A DNA stretch of 64,000 bases from Zantedeschia hybrid cultivar. Taxonomy: Eukaryota > Streptophyta > Magnoliopsida > Alismatales > Araceae. The position numbers were made by a program, and so were the translations under genes. Location: assembly GCA_030544215.1 (NCBI GenBank), contig JARZZO010000001.1, positions 39,893,670 to 39,957,669 of the forward strand, read 5' to 3'. The notes under the pieces were generated by a model that was not told the DNA's origin, ran no database searches, and worked only from the letters and a program-made list of their open reading frames with translations. Below, in pieces: positions 54,701 through 64,000 of the stretch; the stretch's first letter is position 1; every line of letters begins with the position of its first letter.

Positions 54701-56688
54701 ACTTGGAAACAAAACAAATTGAATGGACAAATTACATATACTAAGATAATAATCATGGAATAAATAGTAAAGAAGATCATACAAATATGAAACTTGATTA
54801 TCATGAATTAGACATATATATCAAACTTCTTACTAATTGATTAGCTTTAGAAAGCTTTTTAAAATAATATAATTTTTAATACAAAATATATCATATTTAG
54901 AATAATCTACCTATCTCTTAAAGAAAGATCGGCTCTTGATTATCCTATGGCTTTCTTGCTATATATCCATAGTTTCTTCTTCTTATATACTATTTTCTAC
55001 GTTCTCTAAGCTCTTTCCCACGTTTTCTAAACCTCCAATAATATAAAACAATGATTAGAATCAACTTTCCAAAAGAAATATTTATGAATCAACTCTATCA
55101 TTTCAAGAACACTACATGAACTTACCCTTAGAAGAGAGTTACATGTAATAGAGTTTGAGCATGACCCCAAGGCTCTATTTATACTTATTTCTCTTCCTAA
55201 TACAATCACTAATACCTCATTTCTTTACTGGAGTCGAACTCCAACTCCTCATGACTTAATCTCTAAGTCAAAGTTACTTCCTAGTGTAAATTAGACTCTA
55301 TTCACGCCATCTTTTCAATGCCACTAATCTCATTATTTTTGAACATTTATACATACTTATTTTACTGACTTGCTATCTTGAGTACTCCGATCCTAGCAAT
55401 CTAGTAGATTTCCTTCTCGTCTAAAGATGTCCTGACTTCGACTAGAAAACTATTTATTTTAAATATATGGTCTTCATAAAATTTCTAGAATTTTGAGTCA
55501 TCGTTCCAATGGGGGTTATATTACTTAATTTATAATTTTGTATACGAAGTTATACTTAAAACACTATAACTATGTCAAATAAATATGTGTACAAAATCCT
55601 TGTTCAAGTAGGATTCTAATTATGACTTTCTACCCATTAATTAAAATCTTAATTATATTCAAATGTATTATGTTCTACTTCTTATTCATGTCAAATATGT
55701 TATACATAATTTTTCATGTCGTGGTTAATTTTAATTATGTCATCTTTTATTTTTTAATTCAAATCTTAGTCTAATTAGGACTTATTTTCTATGGACAACC
55801 TTTTCTAAAAATGATCATCGATATTGTTGACCTCTAAAATATCTGAATTAATAACAATAGTCTTCTAAAAGGTTACATATCCTTTTATGCTCTTTCCAAT
55901 AATACCAATTATGCCTTAATCATAAGTTTCTACAAAAAGTTGTCATTATTTTACTATGTTTCTATCTAATGCATCATTCAAAATTTGAACTAAATTAGTA
56001 GGCTATTCTTTGTAGTATAATTAGACTAATGGACTTTCATAATTAGGTTAATTAGATTAGATCAATTTACTTAAATTTACTAATAGACTCTCATAATTAA
56101 TTAATTGATCTAAATTAAATTAAATTAAATTAAATTCATTAATAGATTGTAAAAGTGATGGGGCGTAATGTTGAGCTTCCTTCCTGTGCACACAGAAGCT
56201 CTTAGAGATCTTCAAGCTGATCAAGACTAGTGTTACTTGTTTCATATTATTTTTCTGTCATGATCTTGTTATGTTCCTCTGAGAACACTTACATTTTATA
56301 AGGCATCCTTTATTTCAATGTTTCCTATATTGTTTTCTATTTTTCTCTTCCTGTTTGTTAGAAGAGAGGGCCTGCAGTTGTGCAGGACAGTGTTGTTTTC
56401 TCTTCATTGTATTGAAAAGAGGACCAGTTGAGGTTGGGGTTGCATGTTTTGTGTTTAACCTACAATGAGTTTGTACCTTATGTTAGTAGAACTCTTAAGA
56501 GGATTACTGGAGGATTGGATGTAGGTCTAGATAGACTGAACCAGTATAAACCCTATATTCTTATGTGATTGTGTCTTATTTCTTCCCCCTGGTGTGCGAT
56601 TAGCTTTTAATTTTCGTAGTACTTTTAGAGCTTTAATTTTTGATAATCCATTCACCCCCTCTGCGCTCTCCATAGTTTAGGCAACATG
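51785..56688 (+). mobile_element. SIRE-type copia 3' LTR, 5' truncated and interrupted by a solo LTR
   Basis: 51785-52696 matches 45015-45920, and 56171-56688 matches about 45925-46238 plus 49642-49830. It begins mid-LTR, so a deletion fused the pre-integrase region to the middle of the LTR. The 3' end is probably GGCAACA at 56688. Confidence 0.75.
52692..56175 (+). mobile_element. Solo LTR nested in copia LTR (52697-56170, TSD TTGAG)
   Basis: 3,474 bp running from TGTTACGCCTTGG to GGGGCGTAATG, flanked by TTGAG at 52692-52696 and 56171-56175. The ends are inverted over TTACGCC/GGCGTAA. The final CA appears mutated to TG. No coding region. A related partial copy is at 38991-40150. AT-rich, with no open frame above 60 codons that I can match. 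Confidence 0.75.
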
Positions 56689-56781
56689 TGTGGGTGTGTG
56701 TGAGAGAGAGGGAGGGGGTGTGGACATGTGTAACAATGTATGCGAGAGAGTAAGTTATGGAGGTGAGTCATTAGAGAGAAA

Positions 56782-56784
<3 letters not shown>

Positions 56785-56825
<41 letters not shown>
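56785..56825. repeat. (GA)n microsatellite
   Basis: Pure GA run of about 20 units following a looser GA-rich stretch. Confidence 0.9.
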
Positions 56826-56829
<4 letters not shown>

Positions 56830-57571
56830 TGGAGTAGTTATAGAAGAAATGAGGCCGTGATGGATCTCTTTTGGGAAAAAACAAGGATTGAGATATTTTT
56901 ATTTTGAAAGAACTATATGAAGATTCTATCTCTTCCGATCCTCTCCCTTAAAAATAGAACAGAAGAATCCAAATAGGATGCGAGTCTTACTTTGTTTTCA
57001 AAATAAAATTTAGGAGAAAAAGAAGGGAAAAAACTGTAACTAAACACCCTATAAGTTCTTTTTAAGTGATGTGAGTGATGATAACTTGACCAATATGAGG
57101 CTTTCTACATTTAAAATAATTGTATAGGAGGTCTCTCATATATACACATTTACAGGAGTTTTCTGCTTGATGATAGGGGATTTTCACATATACAGTGATT
57201 GTATAGGGGAATTTTTTTGCACATATGCATAGTACACGAGGGTTTTCTGCATATACAAGATTCTCTAGGAGGTTATTTGCAAAACTTCAAGAGAGAATTA
57301 TGCACGTAGGATGTTCAACAATGTATGATTTTGAAGGTCATCTTCCTCCTATTCCGGTTAAAATCTTAAAGGCAAAATAGAGAATGAACAGCAAATTGTC
57401 CGAACTGTTTGTGTGGAGAATTAACAATTCATGAGGATCACTAATGTTAGGGACTAACATAAGATGTAATGGACAAATCAAGCTCCCAGCTAAAAAAAAC
57501 CATAACGGCTGACAAGATTGCTATTTTAATGCGCTTCATAAAGGTGTGCCCCATTGCTCCTGTAATACCAT

Positions 57572-57846
57572 CTAGGGATGCAAATGGATCGGATCCATTG
57601 CGGATCTAAGATGAATCTATAATCATATCCGTTATTGGTTTAAAAATACTCCACATTAAATATCCTATAAATTAATAATCAACGGGATAATTAGATCTTA
57701 GTGTACCATACATATGTATTCAATTAGAAAAAATTATATCCATTATCTTATCCTTTATGCCTATCAATTTAAAAAGACTATCCATTAACTAACGTATAAG
57801 CTGACAGTCACATAATTGGACTATCAATTATCATTTGCATCCCTAG
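57572..57846. mobile_element. MITE with perfect 15-bp terminal inverted repeats
   Basis: Begins CTAGGGATGCAAATG and ends CATTTGCATCCCTAG, an exact inverted pair. The 275-bp AT-rich interior has more partial pairing (GGATCGGATCC, ATTAATAATCAACGGG). Flanking target duplication is not clear. The terminal sequence suggests hAT but this is not decisive. Confidence 0.8.
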
Positions 57847-58362
57847 TACTACCACCAACAGAACACAATTTGCCATCAACCATTCGTCCGATGTTAGTTT
57901 CCATAGGCACCTTATTCATCCCCTTCTAGAGTGTATTATAACTTAACCCACTAATATTATATACGTCTATATTTCAAGGAACATTTTATTGTCACTTGTG
58001 ATGAAAATAAAATGTGACGAAAATAAATAGGTGGCATTGTTCATTTTTTTTAAAAAACCACCTTGGCAACAAAGTAGCCCTTCTTTTTTTTAATCATCAA
58101 GCATCCAAGCAAATTCAGATTGGCCTTGTCACAATCCGCTACCAACAGATGATTCCCTAGACAATTTGTCGTTCAGATAGTGAACATGGTAACTCCTCGA
58201 TTGTGAAATTAAAATCAAAATCAACAGCAGACATGTCGACAATTGGTAAAATGTCCCAGACTTTGCCCTTCAAGCAGGAAACTAAGTGTTCTATACTAGT
58301 GCATCACTTTCTGGCATCCAGACCTTGTACAAATACAGCAACTTGGTGAACCCGAGTGATAA

Positions 58363-58542
58363 CTAGGCACTCTTTAACTGCCCTGGCTGTTGGAGCTGCG
58401 TTGGTGGCAGAAGCTGCTGGTATTTCGGCTTGTTCTTCTCAAGGAGGAGGTATGTGGTCCAATACCAGAACATAAGTATCCGACCCTGAGCCGCCAGAGT
58501 ATCTGTGATCCGACTTCCTCCAAATGAGAGCCTCTCCAGTGC
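58363..58542 (-). CDS. ABCG7: ABCG transporter, last coding exon
   Basis: 59 codons plus TAG, from ALERLSFGGSRITDTLAAQG to QPGQLKSA. The acceptor is CTGTGCAG at 58543 on. It contains the final transmembrane helix (LMFWYWTTYLLL) and the cytoplasmic end. Confidence 0.9.
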   Translation of the reverse strand, partial: ALERLSFGGSRITDTLAAQGRILMFWYWTTYLLLEKNKPKYQQLLPPTQLQQPGQLKSA

Positions 58543-60439
58543 CTGCACAGAGTCAGATTCAATTATTCTTTGAAACAAAGATAACGATCGAGTTTGAAGC
58601 ACAAATGAGATTAAACTAATGGCATTAGACTCAACTGCCTAGATTCATCCATATATTGTTTCTAGTCCTAACTCATTTTGCCATCTAATGTGCTCCAGGT
58701 CCCAATACCTTAGTCACATTCCAAAAGGAAAAAAAAAACCTTGTTCCTGACACCTATCCTGTTTCTACTCTGGGCTACTGAGATCCAGTCTATTCAAACT
58801 CTGCTGATCATTCCATGACAACTGACAACAATGCATAGAGCCATGGCCCCACCTCAATAAGTCAGGAAAAACCACAATGGTATTCTATGTTGTGAAGGTT
58901 TTCTCACTTGATCATGTTAATCAGAGGTCAGTGTCCATCCCTAAATCAGTAGCTGGACCTCAGTATCTTAAATAGTTCTTGGATGGTCCTCTCATCAGCA
59001 CATCTAAAACTCATGCAGGGAAATAGTTAATCTTGGAAATCAAGTATCTATTCTCCTATTGCTTTCAATTCAGTGGAGAGGCACATTCTTTATATGGATA
59101 GATCGAAAACACTGGTTGACTTAACCACTGCAAAATGCATGTTAGATCACCACCATTGGTGATACATGAAGTTGAAGGATCAAATTTGAGACCGACCTAA
59201 TTGGCATTTGAAATGCAGCAGCCAAAGATCAGGTGATCCCAAGTCACTACACTGCAACATTTAATCCAAAAATTCCACATATAAAATTGTTATGGGTTAC
59301 TACATTGGACACAACCCAAGAATCCTCATATCTTCCTAAAATCAAAAGCTTTTTGTATGGACCCAATAAGGATGATCTATTGTTAAAGTTCTACATTACC
59401 AAATAAGTTAATATTATATGACATGCTATTTTTTCCAATCATTAACTTTCAGGATCAATCGTGCTCTAATAGACTCTACTAAAAGTCCAAACAAATTTGT
59501 TGCAACCTAGTCTCTCTCTCTCTCTCTCTCTCTGGTGTGTTTCTTGCATTTGTGCAGTCAAAACTGCACACTGTGTTTGGCCACATCCCCCTGTTAAAAA
59601 AAATAAAAATCATCATACATTTTTAAATATTCAATTATCCCTCCTAGGGTAATTTCCATTCCTTGGAGGTTAATTTTCAGTATCCGATCATATCCGATTT
59701 GATTGTAGTTGTCCAAACGGGTGCAAGCAAATTGGTGTCCAAAAGATGGGAACAATCCTAAGGATAATGTGACGAATTTTTTATTTTTACTATTTTTATG
59801 ATTTTTTGAAAATCAGATTTGCATGTACCCAATGAACGGCTACGATTGGGTTTCACGATCGGACGGTGAAAATAAGGCCCCAAGGGATGGAAATAACCTT
59901 AAGGGGGAAATTGAATATTTAAAAGTTTGACTTGTTTTTTTTTTTGTTGATATTGGGACGGAGTTGAAAATGGTGCGTGCGGTCAAACCACATCCACTGT
60001 AGTAAAATGTCACTACAACATTCTTCATGTGTGTGTGTATCTATCTACCTATCTATCTATATCTATATCTATATCTATCCATCTATCAGGATAACCACAC
60101 TGCATCGCAATACTTGCAAAAATGCTCCTACAGTTAACTTCCATTAAGGATACAACAAATATTCTGTTTTTAACCATTAAATTTAATGTTTGGACAAAAA
60201 TATCCCTAAAAAAGTGCCAAAGAGAGAGAAAGAGAGATAGAAAGATTGAAAAGGAGTTGAATAAAGAATAAGGGTATTTTAGACCTTTTCAATTTTATTT
60301 AAAGTTTAACTAGGTTAAATAAGAGATGTCTAACCGACGGCAACAGCAGGGGCATTTTTGCAACAATTGACATGCAACAAGGTTACTAAAAATGCAGAAA
60401 TAAGATAGACAAAAGTGTAACTTCATTTTTTAACAGTAA

Positions 60440-60506
<67 letters not shown>

Positions 60507-61144
60507 AAGAGTAGATATGAAAATCGAAATCTGTTCCGAGTGCAGTCCAATAGCCTGTTCTCAAAAGGGCACTTCTTTTCTGTTGGTGCCATATCTCTAT
60601 ACAGTTGCCCTTCCTCTAGCATCAGGCAAGTAAAATATGAAGCTCAATTCAATGCATTAATTTGTTAGTTTTTAATTACAACAAGGGAACCATTCACGTT
60701 CGGAAAAGCAAATCATCATTACTGACCTGTTCCCCAGTCTGAATGTCAAATGAGTGCTGATGCTCAAACTCAAGGCCCTTGAACTCATTGATGCATAGTC
60801 CTTGAAAGGCCCTGAAACAAAACAACAACAGAACTTACCATCTTTACAAAACAAAGCACCGTTAAACTAAAAAAGCCATCTTTACAAAACAAAGCACTGT
60901 TAAACTAAAAAAGCCATCTTTACAAACTTACCATCTTATTAGAGAGACACGGGGGATCCAACGGAAGATCAATGGTGTATTTTCAGCATTCACGTAGTAG
61001 CCTCCAAACACAATGAAAACAGTCATAAGGGATGGCCCCAAAGCCATTGCTGCTTCAGTTGTCGGTACCATAGCTCCTACGGTTAAGCCCATGGCAGATG
61101 CCGCAAATGATTCAGCAGTTACAATGCCACAAAACTTTGCAAAT
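58363..61144 (-). CDS. ABCG7: ABCG-family transporter, C-terminal exons (gene-level entry, 5' part outside window)
   Basis: Three exons (60932-61144, 60727-60811, 58363-58542) join in frame into the last 159 residues of a half-size ABCG (white-brown complex) transporter. Order: RFAKFCGIVTAESFAASAMG, the conserved VGAMVPTTEAAMALGPSLM membrane stretch, FGGYYVNAENTPLIFRW, then INEFKGLEFEHQHSFDIQTG. The last membrane segment is RILMFWYWTTYLLLEKNKPK, with a short polar tail. The wording is closest, from memory, to ABCG7. The substrate is unknown. The missing part (nucleotide-binding domain and the first membrane helices) must lie right of 64000, since the intron after 61144 holds an LTR element running off the edge. 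Confidence 0.85.
59514..59533. repeat. (CT)n microsatellite in ABCG intron
   Basis: About ten CT units in the intron between the last two coding exons. Confidence 0.8.
59620..59925. mobile_element. MITE with long inverted ends in ABCG intron
   Basis: The left end TTTTAAATATTCAATTATCC pairs with the right end, whose complement is TTTTAAATATTCAATTTCCC. Pairing continues through TTATTTCCATCCCTTGG-type sequence, so the inverted repeat is about 50 bp with a few mismatches. The interior includes GATCGGACGGTGAAA. No coding capacity. Confidence 0.75.
60027..60088. repeat. (TG)n / (TATC)n microsatellite
   Basis: A short TG run is followed by TATC and TATATC repeats, inside the ABCG intron. Confidence 0.85.
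60441..60506. repeat. (TA)n(TG)n compound microsatellite
   Basis: About 21 TA units followed by about 12 TG units, inside the ABCG intron 220 bp from the exon at 60727. Confidence 0.95.
60727..60811 (-). CDS. ABCG7: ABCG transporter, penultimate coding exon
   Basis: 85 nt. The first G completes the tryptophan codon of the previous exon, then AFQGLCINEFKGLEFEHQHS and FDIQTGEQ. The acceptor is TTGTTTCAG and the donor is GTCAGT. Confidence 0.92.
60839..60925. repeat. 38-bp tandem duplication overlapping a splice-donor-like sequence
   Basis: The unit CATCTTTACAAAACAAAGCA...AAAAAGC occurs twice and restarts a third time. It fills the short intron between the exons at 60727-60811 and 60932-61144. 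Confidence 0.85.
60932..61144 (-). CDS. ABCG7: ABCG transporter exon, membrane domain
   Basis: 213 nt encoding FAKFCGIVTAESFAASAMG to RWIPRVSLIRW with split codons at both ends. The acceptor is CTAATTTAG and the donor is GTAAGTT after AGATG. It contains the fourth/fifth membrane region of the ABC2 domain. Confidence 0.92.
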
Positions 61145-61600
61145 CTAAATTAGATGAAGGGAGAAATGATCAATAACATTCTATTAGAAACTCGAGCATA
61201 CAATTTAATGAGTCTGGGACAGTAACAGAAGACTTATCATCTACTAAAGCTATCACTGTTCCTCAAAATTTGCACTTAGCAGGCTGACATAATTGAAAAT
61301 AGAATAAAGACTATGATTTTGAAAATATTCTTTCTGATGAAAAGGCATGTTTTGTAAAGAACTTGGCTACTGAAAGGTCTATCCAAATAATAAATGAAGC
61401 ATTAGTTAACTCTGTGCATTTTAATAGAGCTGGTAATGTTAGTTAAGGAACAGCCACTCTCGTGATGATTGGAAAGAAAGACGAACTGGGCATGGAGGAT
61501 GAACGAGCAAAGAGGAAATGGTAGAGGAAAGTAAGGGGACGGGACGGAATAATGTGCAAGGAAGAAGATTCCCCCATTTTCCATAAGTGGAGCCTTGAAA
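61145..61600. other. ABCG intron, exon-proximal part, no gene seen
   Basis: No coding match. The 5' boundary of the LTR element to the right lies somewhere near 61400-61630. Confidence 0.4.
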
Positions 61601-61702
61601 CTGCCTCCAATGTCATGGGAAGGTGTTGAGTATGATTTTTTCCTTACAGTGGCATGAAAGCAAAAAAAAGGAAGAAAGAAGGGTGAATAAAAATAAAAAA
61701 AG

Positions 61703-62075
61703 ACCCCCCACCGGTTGGGGGGGGGGTCTTTTGAGAACAAAAAAAGGAAAAGGAGAGAGAGAGAGAGAAGAGCCGGTTGGGGGGGGGGGTGTTCTACCCC
61801 TTTGGTCCCCTCCACTAGCCACATTTACACCCCCCCACCGGTGGGGGGTGTCTTTCCCAAAAAAGGAAGAAAAAGAAGGGGAGAAGGAAAGAAGAAAAGA
61901 AAGAGGGGGGGGGGGGGGGGGGGGGGTCTCCCACCAATGGCACCCCCCACCGGCTCCCCATTCTCTCTCTCTCATGCTCTCGCTCATCTCTCTCTTCTCT
62001 CCCTCAAAATTTAAAATGAATGGGAGGGAAGCCACCGGTGGGGGCTCCCACCAACAGTCATACCGGTGGCCACTT
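61703..62075. repeat. CCCACCGGTGGG palindrome series with G-runs
   Basis: At least six CACCGGT-centred sites (near 61710, 61772, 61837, 61951, 62034, 62063), several with long C and G arms such as CCCCCACCGGTGGGGGG. A 22-bp G run is at 61905-61926. They lie upstream of the LTR TATA box. Confidence 0.85.
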
Positions 62076-62229
62076 TGCCTCCACTATAAAAACCCTAAGG
62101 GAGTACTGCTGCAAGGACTTTTTTTTTCTTTTTTTGGAGGCGAAGACGACGCTTTGTGAAGATCTTGAAGAAATCCCTGCGTTGTCCACTCATTGCTCTA
62201 AAAGAGGAGAAAGGTTTTAGACTTAGGTG

Positions 62230-62331
62230 ATTCATTCATATTATTTGAATGATCATTTTTGATATTAAATGGTTCACTCATATTGTTTGAGTGACCGATT
62301 TTGATTCATTCATATCGTTTGAATGACCAAT
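62230..62331. repeat. Three ATTCA..TGAAT hairpins in tandem
   Basis: Units TCATTCATAT-TATTTGAATGA, TTCACTCATAT-TGTTTGAGTGA and TTCATTCATAT-CGTTTGAATGA. The second has a T to C change in the left arm and the matching A to G change in the right arm, so pairing is kept. Confidence 0.85.
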
Positions 62332-62534
62332 CCTTTGTATGACTCATGATTAAATGGGTGATCATTATTCCTATTAATCAAGTCCTGATGTACCTTGTAA
62401 TGCATCAAGTTTAATAAAGTGAATCATTTGAACTTATTATGCATGTGTGTTCAATTAAATTAGGTTCTGATGGATTCTTAATGGGCCGCACTATCCTCGA
62501 ACCATGATGAAACTAATTGAACATAAAGGTTGGC

Positions 62535-62900
62535 TTAAATGACTCTTTAAGGATTCTACCTTAAGGATACTTAAGGGACAAAGGACTTAATTATGTCCTT
62601 TGAGGAAACTATGTGGACACATCCTATCAAAGCACCCTTTAAGCATCCTTTAAGGGTTTTAAGGGATTTATTATACTTCCTTTGACTATCCTTTAATCTT
62701 TAAAGATCCCTTAGGTGTACACCTTTAAGGATCCTAGGAGGAACATCATTATCATATCACTCAAAGGTCTATCCTCTAGGTATCCTTTAAGGGTTTTTTT
62801 TAAAGCACATCATGCAATACGCATCCTTTAAGAACCCTTTAATGATCCAAAAAGGAATGCAATGAACATGTCATGCTAATGTGTGTCCTCTAAGGATACC
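62535..62900. repeat. CCTTTAAGG motif array
   Basis: Many near-palindromic CCTTTAAGG/TTAAGGATCCTT units at irregular spacing of 15-40 bp in the LTR's transcribed part. Confidence 0.75.
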
Positions 62901-63201
62901 AAGACATTTAAAGTAATGTAATTGATTTTTTCCAAAGTTCCTTTTCATGACTAGTCTTGTTTCGACTTATTCATCAAAACTTGTGTCGCATTAGTGCGTG
63001 ATTTTTAATGGGCATCACTGGACCGTTAATCTTGGTTGCCAATCGTTGATTGACGTAATTAACACTGGCCACGGTCAGTGAGGAGAGGTCAAATTCATAG
63101 ATCAATGACTGATCCAAAGTTCTAGACTCTTTGAAGACTCATCTTAAGTTCTCAAAGTCTACCCCAAAATAAAAATCTTATAAGGGAAACAAACCCACAG
63201 A

Positions 63202-63220
63202 TGGCACGCCCAGTGGGACC
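63202..63220 (+). other. Primer-binding site of the right-edge retrotransposon
   Basis: TGGCACGCCCAGTGGGACC, two bases after the LTR end. The tRNA is not assigned. Confidence 0.7.
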
Positions 63221-63717
63221 TCTCCTTCCCTTCATCTCTCTGTCTAATGATGCCCTTACCACGAAGTTGCTAACTTCGCCATGTTTTGTGCAAAATTCAA
63301 AATCACTGCTTCATCGATGGTGGCAACAACTAAAGTAACTTTTGGCCCGTTGGTGGTTCTTATCCATGTGCAATGTGGCTATCTCTCCAGGCTGATACGG
63401 TTTGGTGACTTTCCTGCTGTTGTTGGGTCTCCATACTTCTTGGGGGTTGTTCCAACAACCGAAGCCATCTCCAAGCATAAGAAAGACGTAGCTCTCCTTA
63501 TGCCAAAAAGAGAAACCTTACTAAGGCTACTATTCGGAGGTTCAATAACAACAATGCAAGCATCTCATCAGCCTCCTCGTGCAACAAGGGGCATGCTCAA
63601 AGAGGAAATAAGAAGACTCCTACTGCAATGTCATCCAAGTTTACCAAGATCATTTTGGCGGATAACCCATACATTCACGTGAATGAGGGAGAACTTACCA
63701 AGCCAAAAGTCCGCTAT

Positions 63718-63929
63718 GTCCCTACCAGGGAATTCCGGATCGGATCGGCCGGCCGAATCGGGACCCACCGATCCCAATTCGGATCTACCTTGGATCAGCT
63801 GGAATCAGCCAAAAGTGGCCCAAATTGGCCAGGATCGGCCGATTCCGGCCGGATCGGCACCGGCCGATCCCGATCCGAATCAGCCGATCCGGATCAAGAT
63901 AGACCGATCCTGCCTTCCATGGTCCCTAC
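63718..63929. mobile_element. hAT-type MITE (63726-63921) with TSD GTCCCTAC
   Basis: The 196-bp element begins CAGGGAATTCCGGATCGG and ends as the complement of CATGGAAGGCAGGATCGG. Identical GTCCCTAC lies at 63718-63725 and 63922-63929. The interior is almost entirely GATCGG/CCGATC motifs. It is inserted in the interior of the right-edge LTR element. Confidence 0.88.
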
Positions 63930-64000
63930 AGTTCCTATAAAGAATCGATTCGGGATATTATCCAAAGTTTGCCAGAATAAGGAAGAATTCAGGAAGACTG

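Larger units (their letters stand above)
56689..58362. other. Intergenic region downstream of the ABCG gene
   Basis: Holds a GA microsatellite (56785-56825) and a MITE (57572-57846), with no coding match. The ABCG 3' UTR and polyadenylation signal would lie just left of 58363 on the minus strand. I cannot place the signal. Confidence 0.5.
61600..64000 (+). mobile_element. Gypsy-type LTR retrotransposon in ABCG intron, running off the right edge
   Basis: A long LTR ends AAACCCACA at 63199 and is followed by the primer site TGGCACGCCCAGTGGGACC (63202-63220), a form known from plant Ty3/gypsy elements. A TATA box (CTATAAAAACC) lies near 62083. The frame at 63281-63682 may be a decayed gag but shows no domain I recognise. 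The LTR carries three kinds of short inverted repeats. The 5' LTR boundary is not resolved. It is in sense with the plus strand, so antisense to the ABCG gene. Confidence 0.7.

Noticed and set aside
61402..62159. Glycine/lysine- and proline-rich frames of 100-178 codons on both strands
   Set aside because: Composition artefacts of the G-run and GA-rich LTR segment. Frames overlap on both strands and have no homology.
1..64000. tRNA, rRNA or organellar insertions
   Set aside because: I saw no cloverleaf with A and B boxes, no rRNA core sequence and no plastid or mitochondrial gene wording. A short TGGTATCAGAGC match at 32969 is a primer-binding site, not a tRNA gene. Weak matches could be missed by eye.

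Overview
This is a plant nuclear window: AT-rich, dominated by nested retrotransposons and hAT-type DNA elements, with spliced eukaryotic genes. A very GC-rich first coding exon (38029-38240) in an AT-rich background, kb-scale introns and LINE remnants of the craniofacial-development-protein-2-like type suggest a monocot outside the grasses, perhaps a palm or similar large-intron lineage. That is inference. Two host genes are supported, both on the minus strand and both cut by the window edges. I see no rRNA, tRNA or organellar DNA.

Host gene 1 is a METTL10/EFM4-type lysine methyltransferase (eEF1A methyltransferase family). Its first four coding exons, at 38029-38240, 37518-37646, 30387-30587 and 2288-2384, join in frame into 213 codons; the rest lies left of base 1. 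Exons 3 and 4 are separated by a 28.0-kb intron. That intron holds a 16.4-kb composite Tat-lineage Ty3/gypsy structure in two inverted arms (2476-18869), a solo LTR (19357-25831) with a complete hAT transposon inside it (20338-24300, perfect 8-bp target duplication), a long-inverted-repeat element carrying a nested hAT MITE, and a LINE remnant. Intron 2 holds a small LTR element with both LTRs (32515-35080).

Host gene 2 is the 3' end of an ABCG transporter, closest to ABCG7 (exons 58363-58542, 60727-60811, 60932-61144). The next upstream intron is occupied by an LTR retrotransposon with a recognisable primer-binding site, running off the right edge and itself hit by a hAT MITE.

Between the genes (38.5-57 kb) lie SIRE-type Ty1/copia remnants: a minus-strand LTR with polypurine tract and an upstream unidentified ORF, then a plus-strand element lacking reverse transcriptase and integrase. 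Each LTR of that second element was invaded by a different solo LTR (46239-49636 and 52697-56170), with 5-bp target duplications.

The most striking pattern is shared by several unrelated LTR families here. Each carries arrays of short inverted repeats (about 25-36 bp hairpins) with a family-specific stem: GGAAGGCCA and GACGGCCA in the Tat LTR, AATGGCGTC in the 46239-49636 LTR, CCACCGGTGG, ATTCA and CCTTTAAGG in the right-edge LTR, and AATCGATTA in the copia LTRs. A second notable structure is a pol segment inverted in place (13526-14648), flanked by a 296-bp inverted duplication, the signature of a staggered-break inversion.
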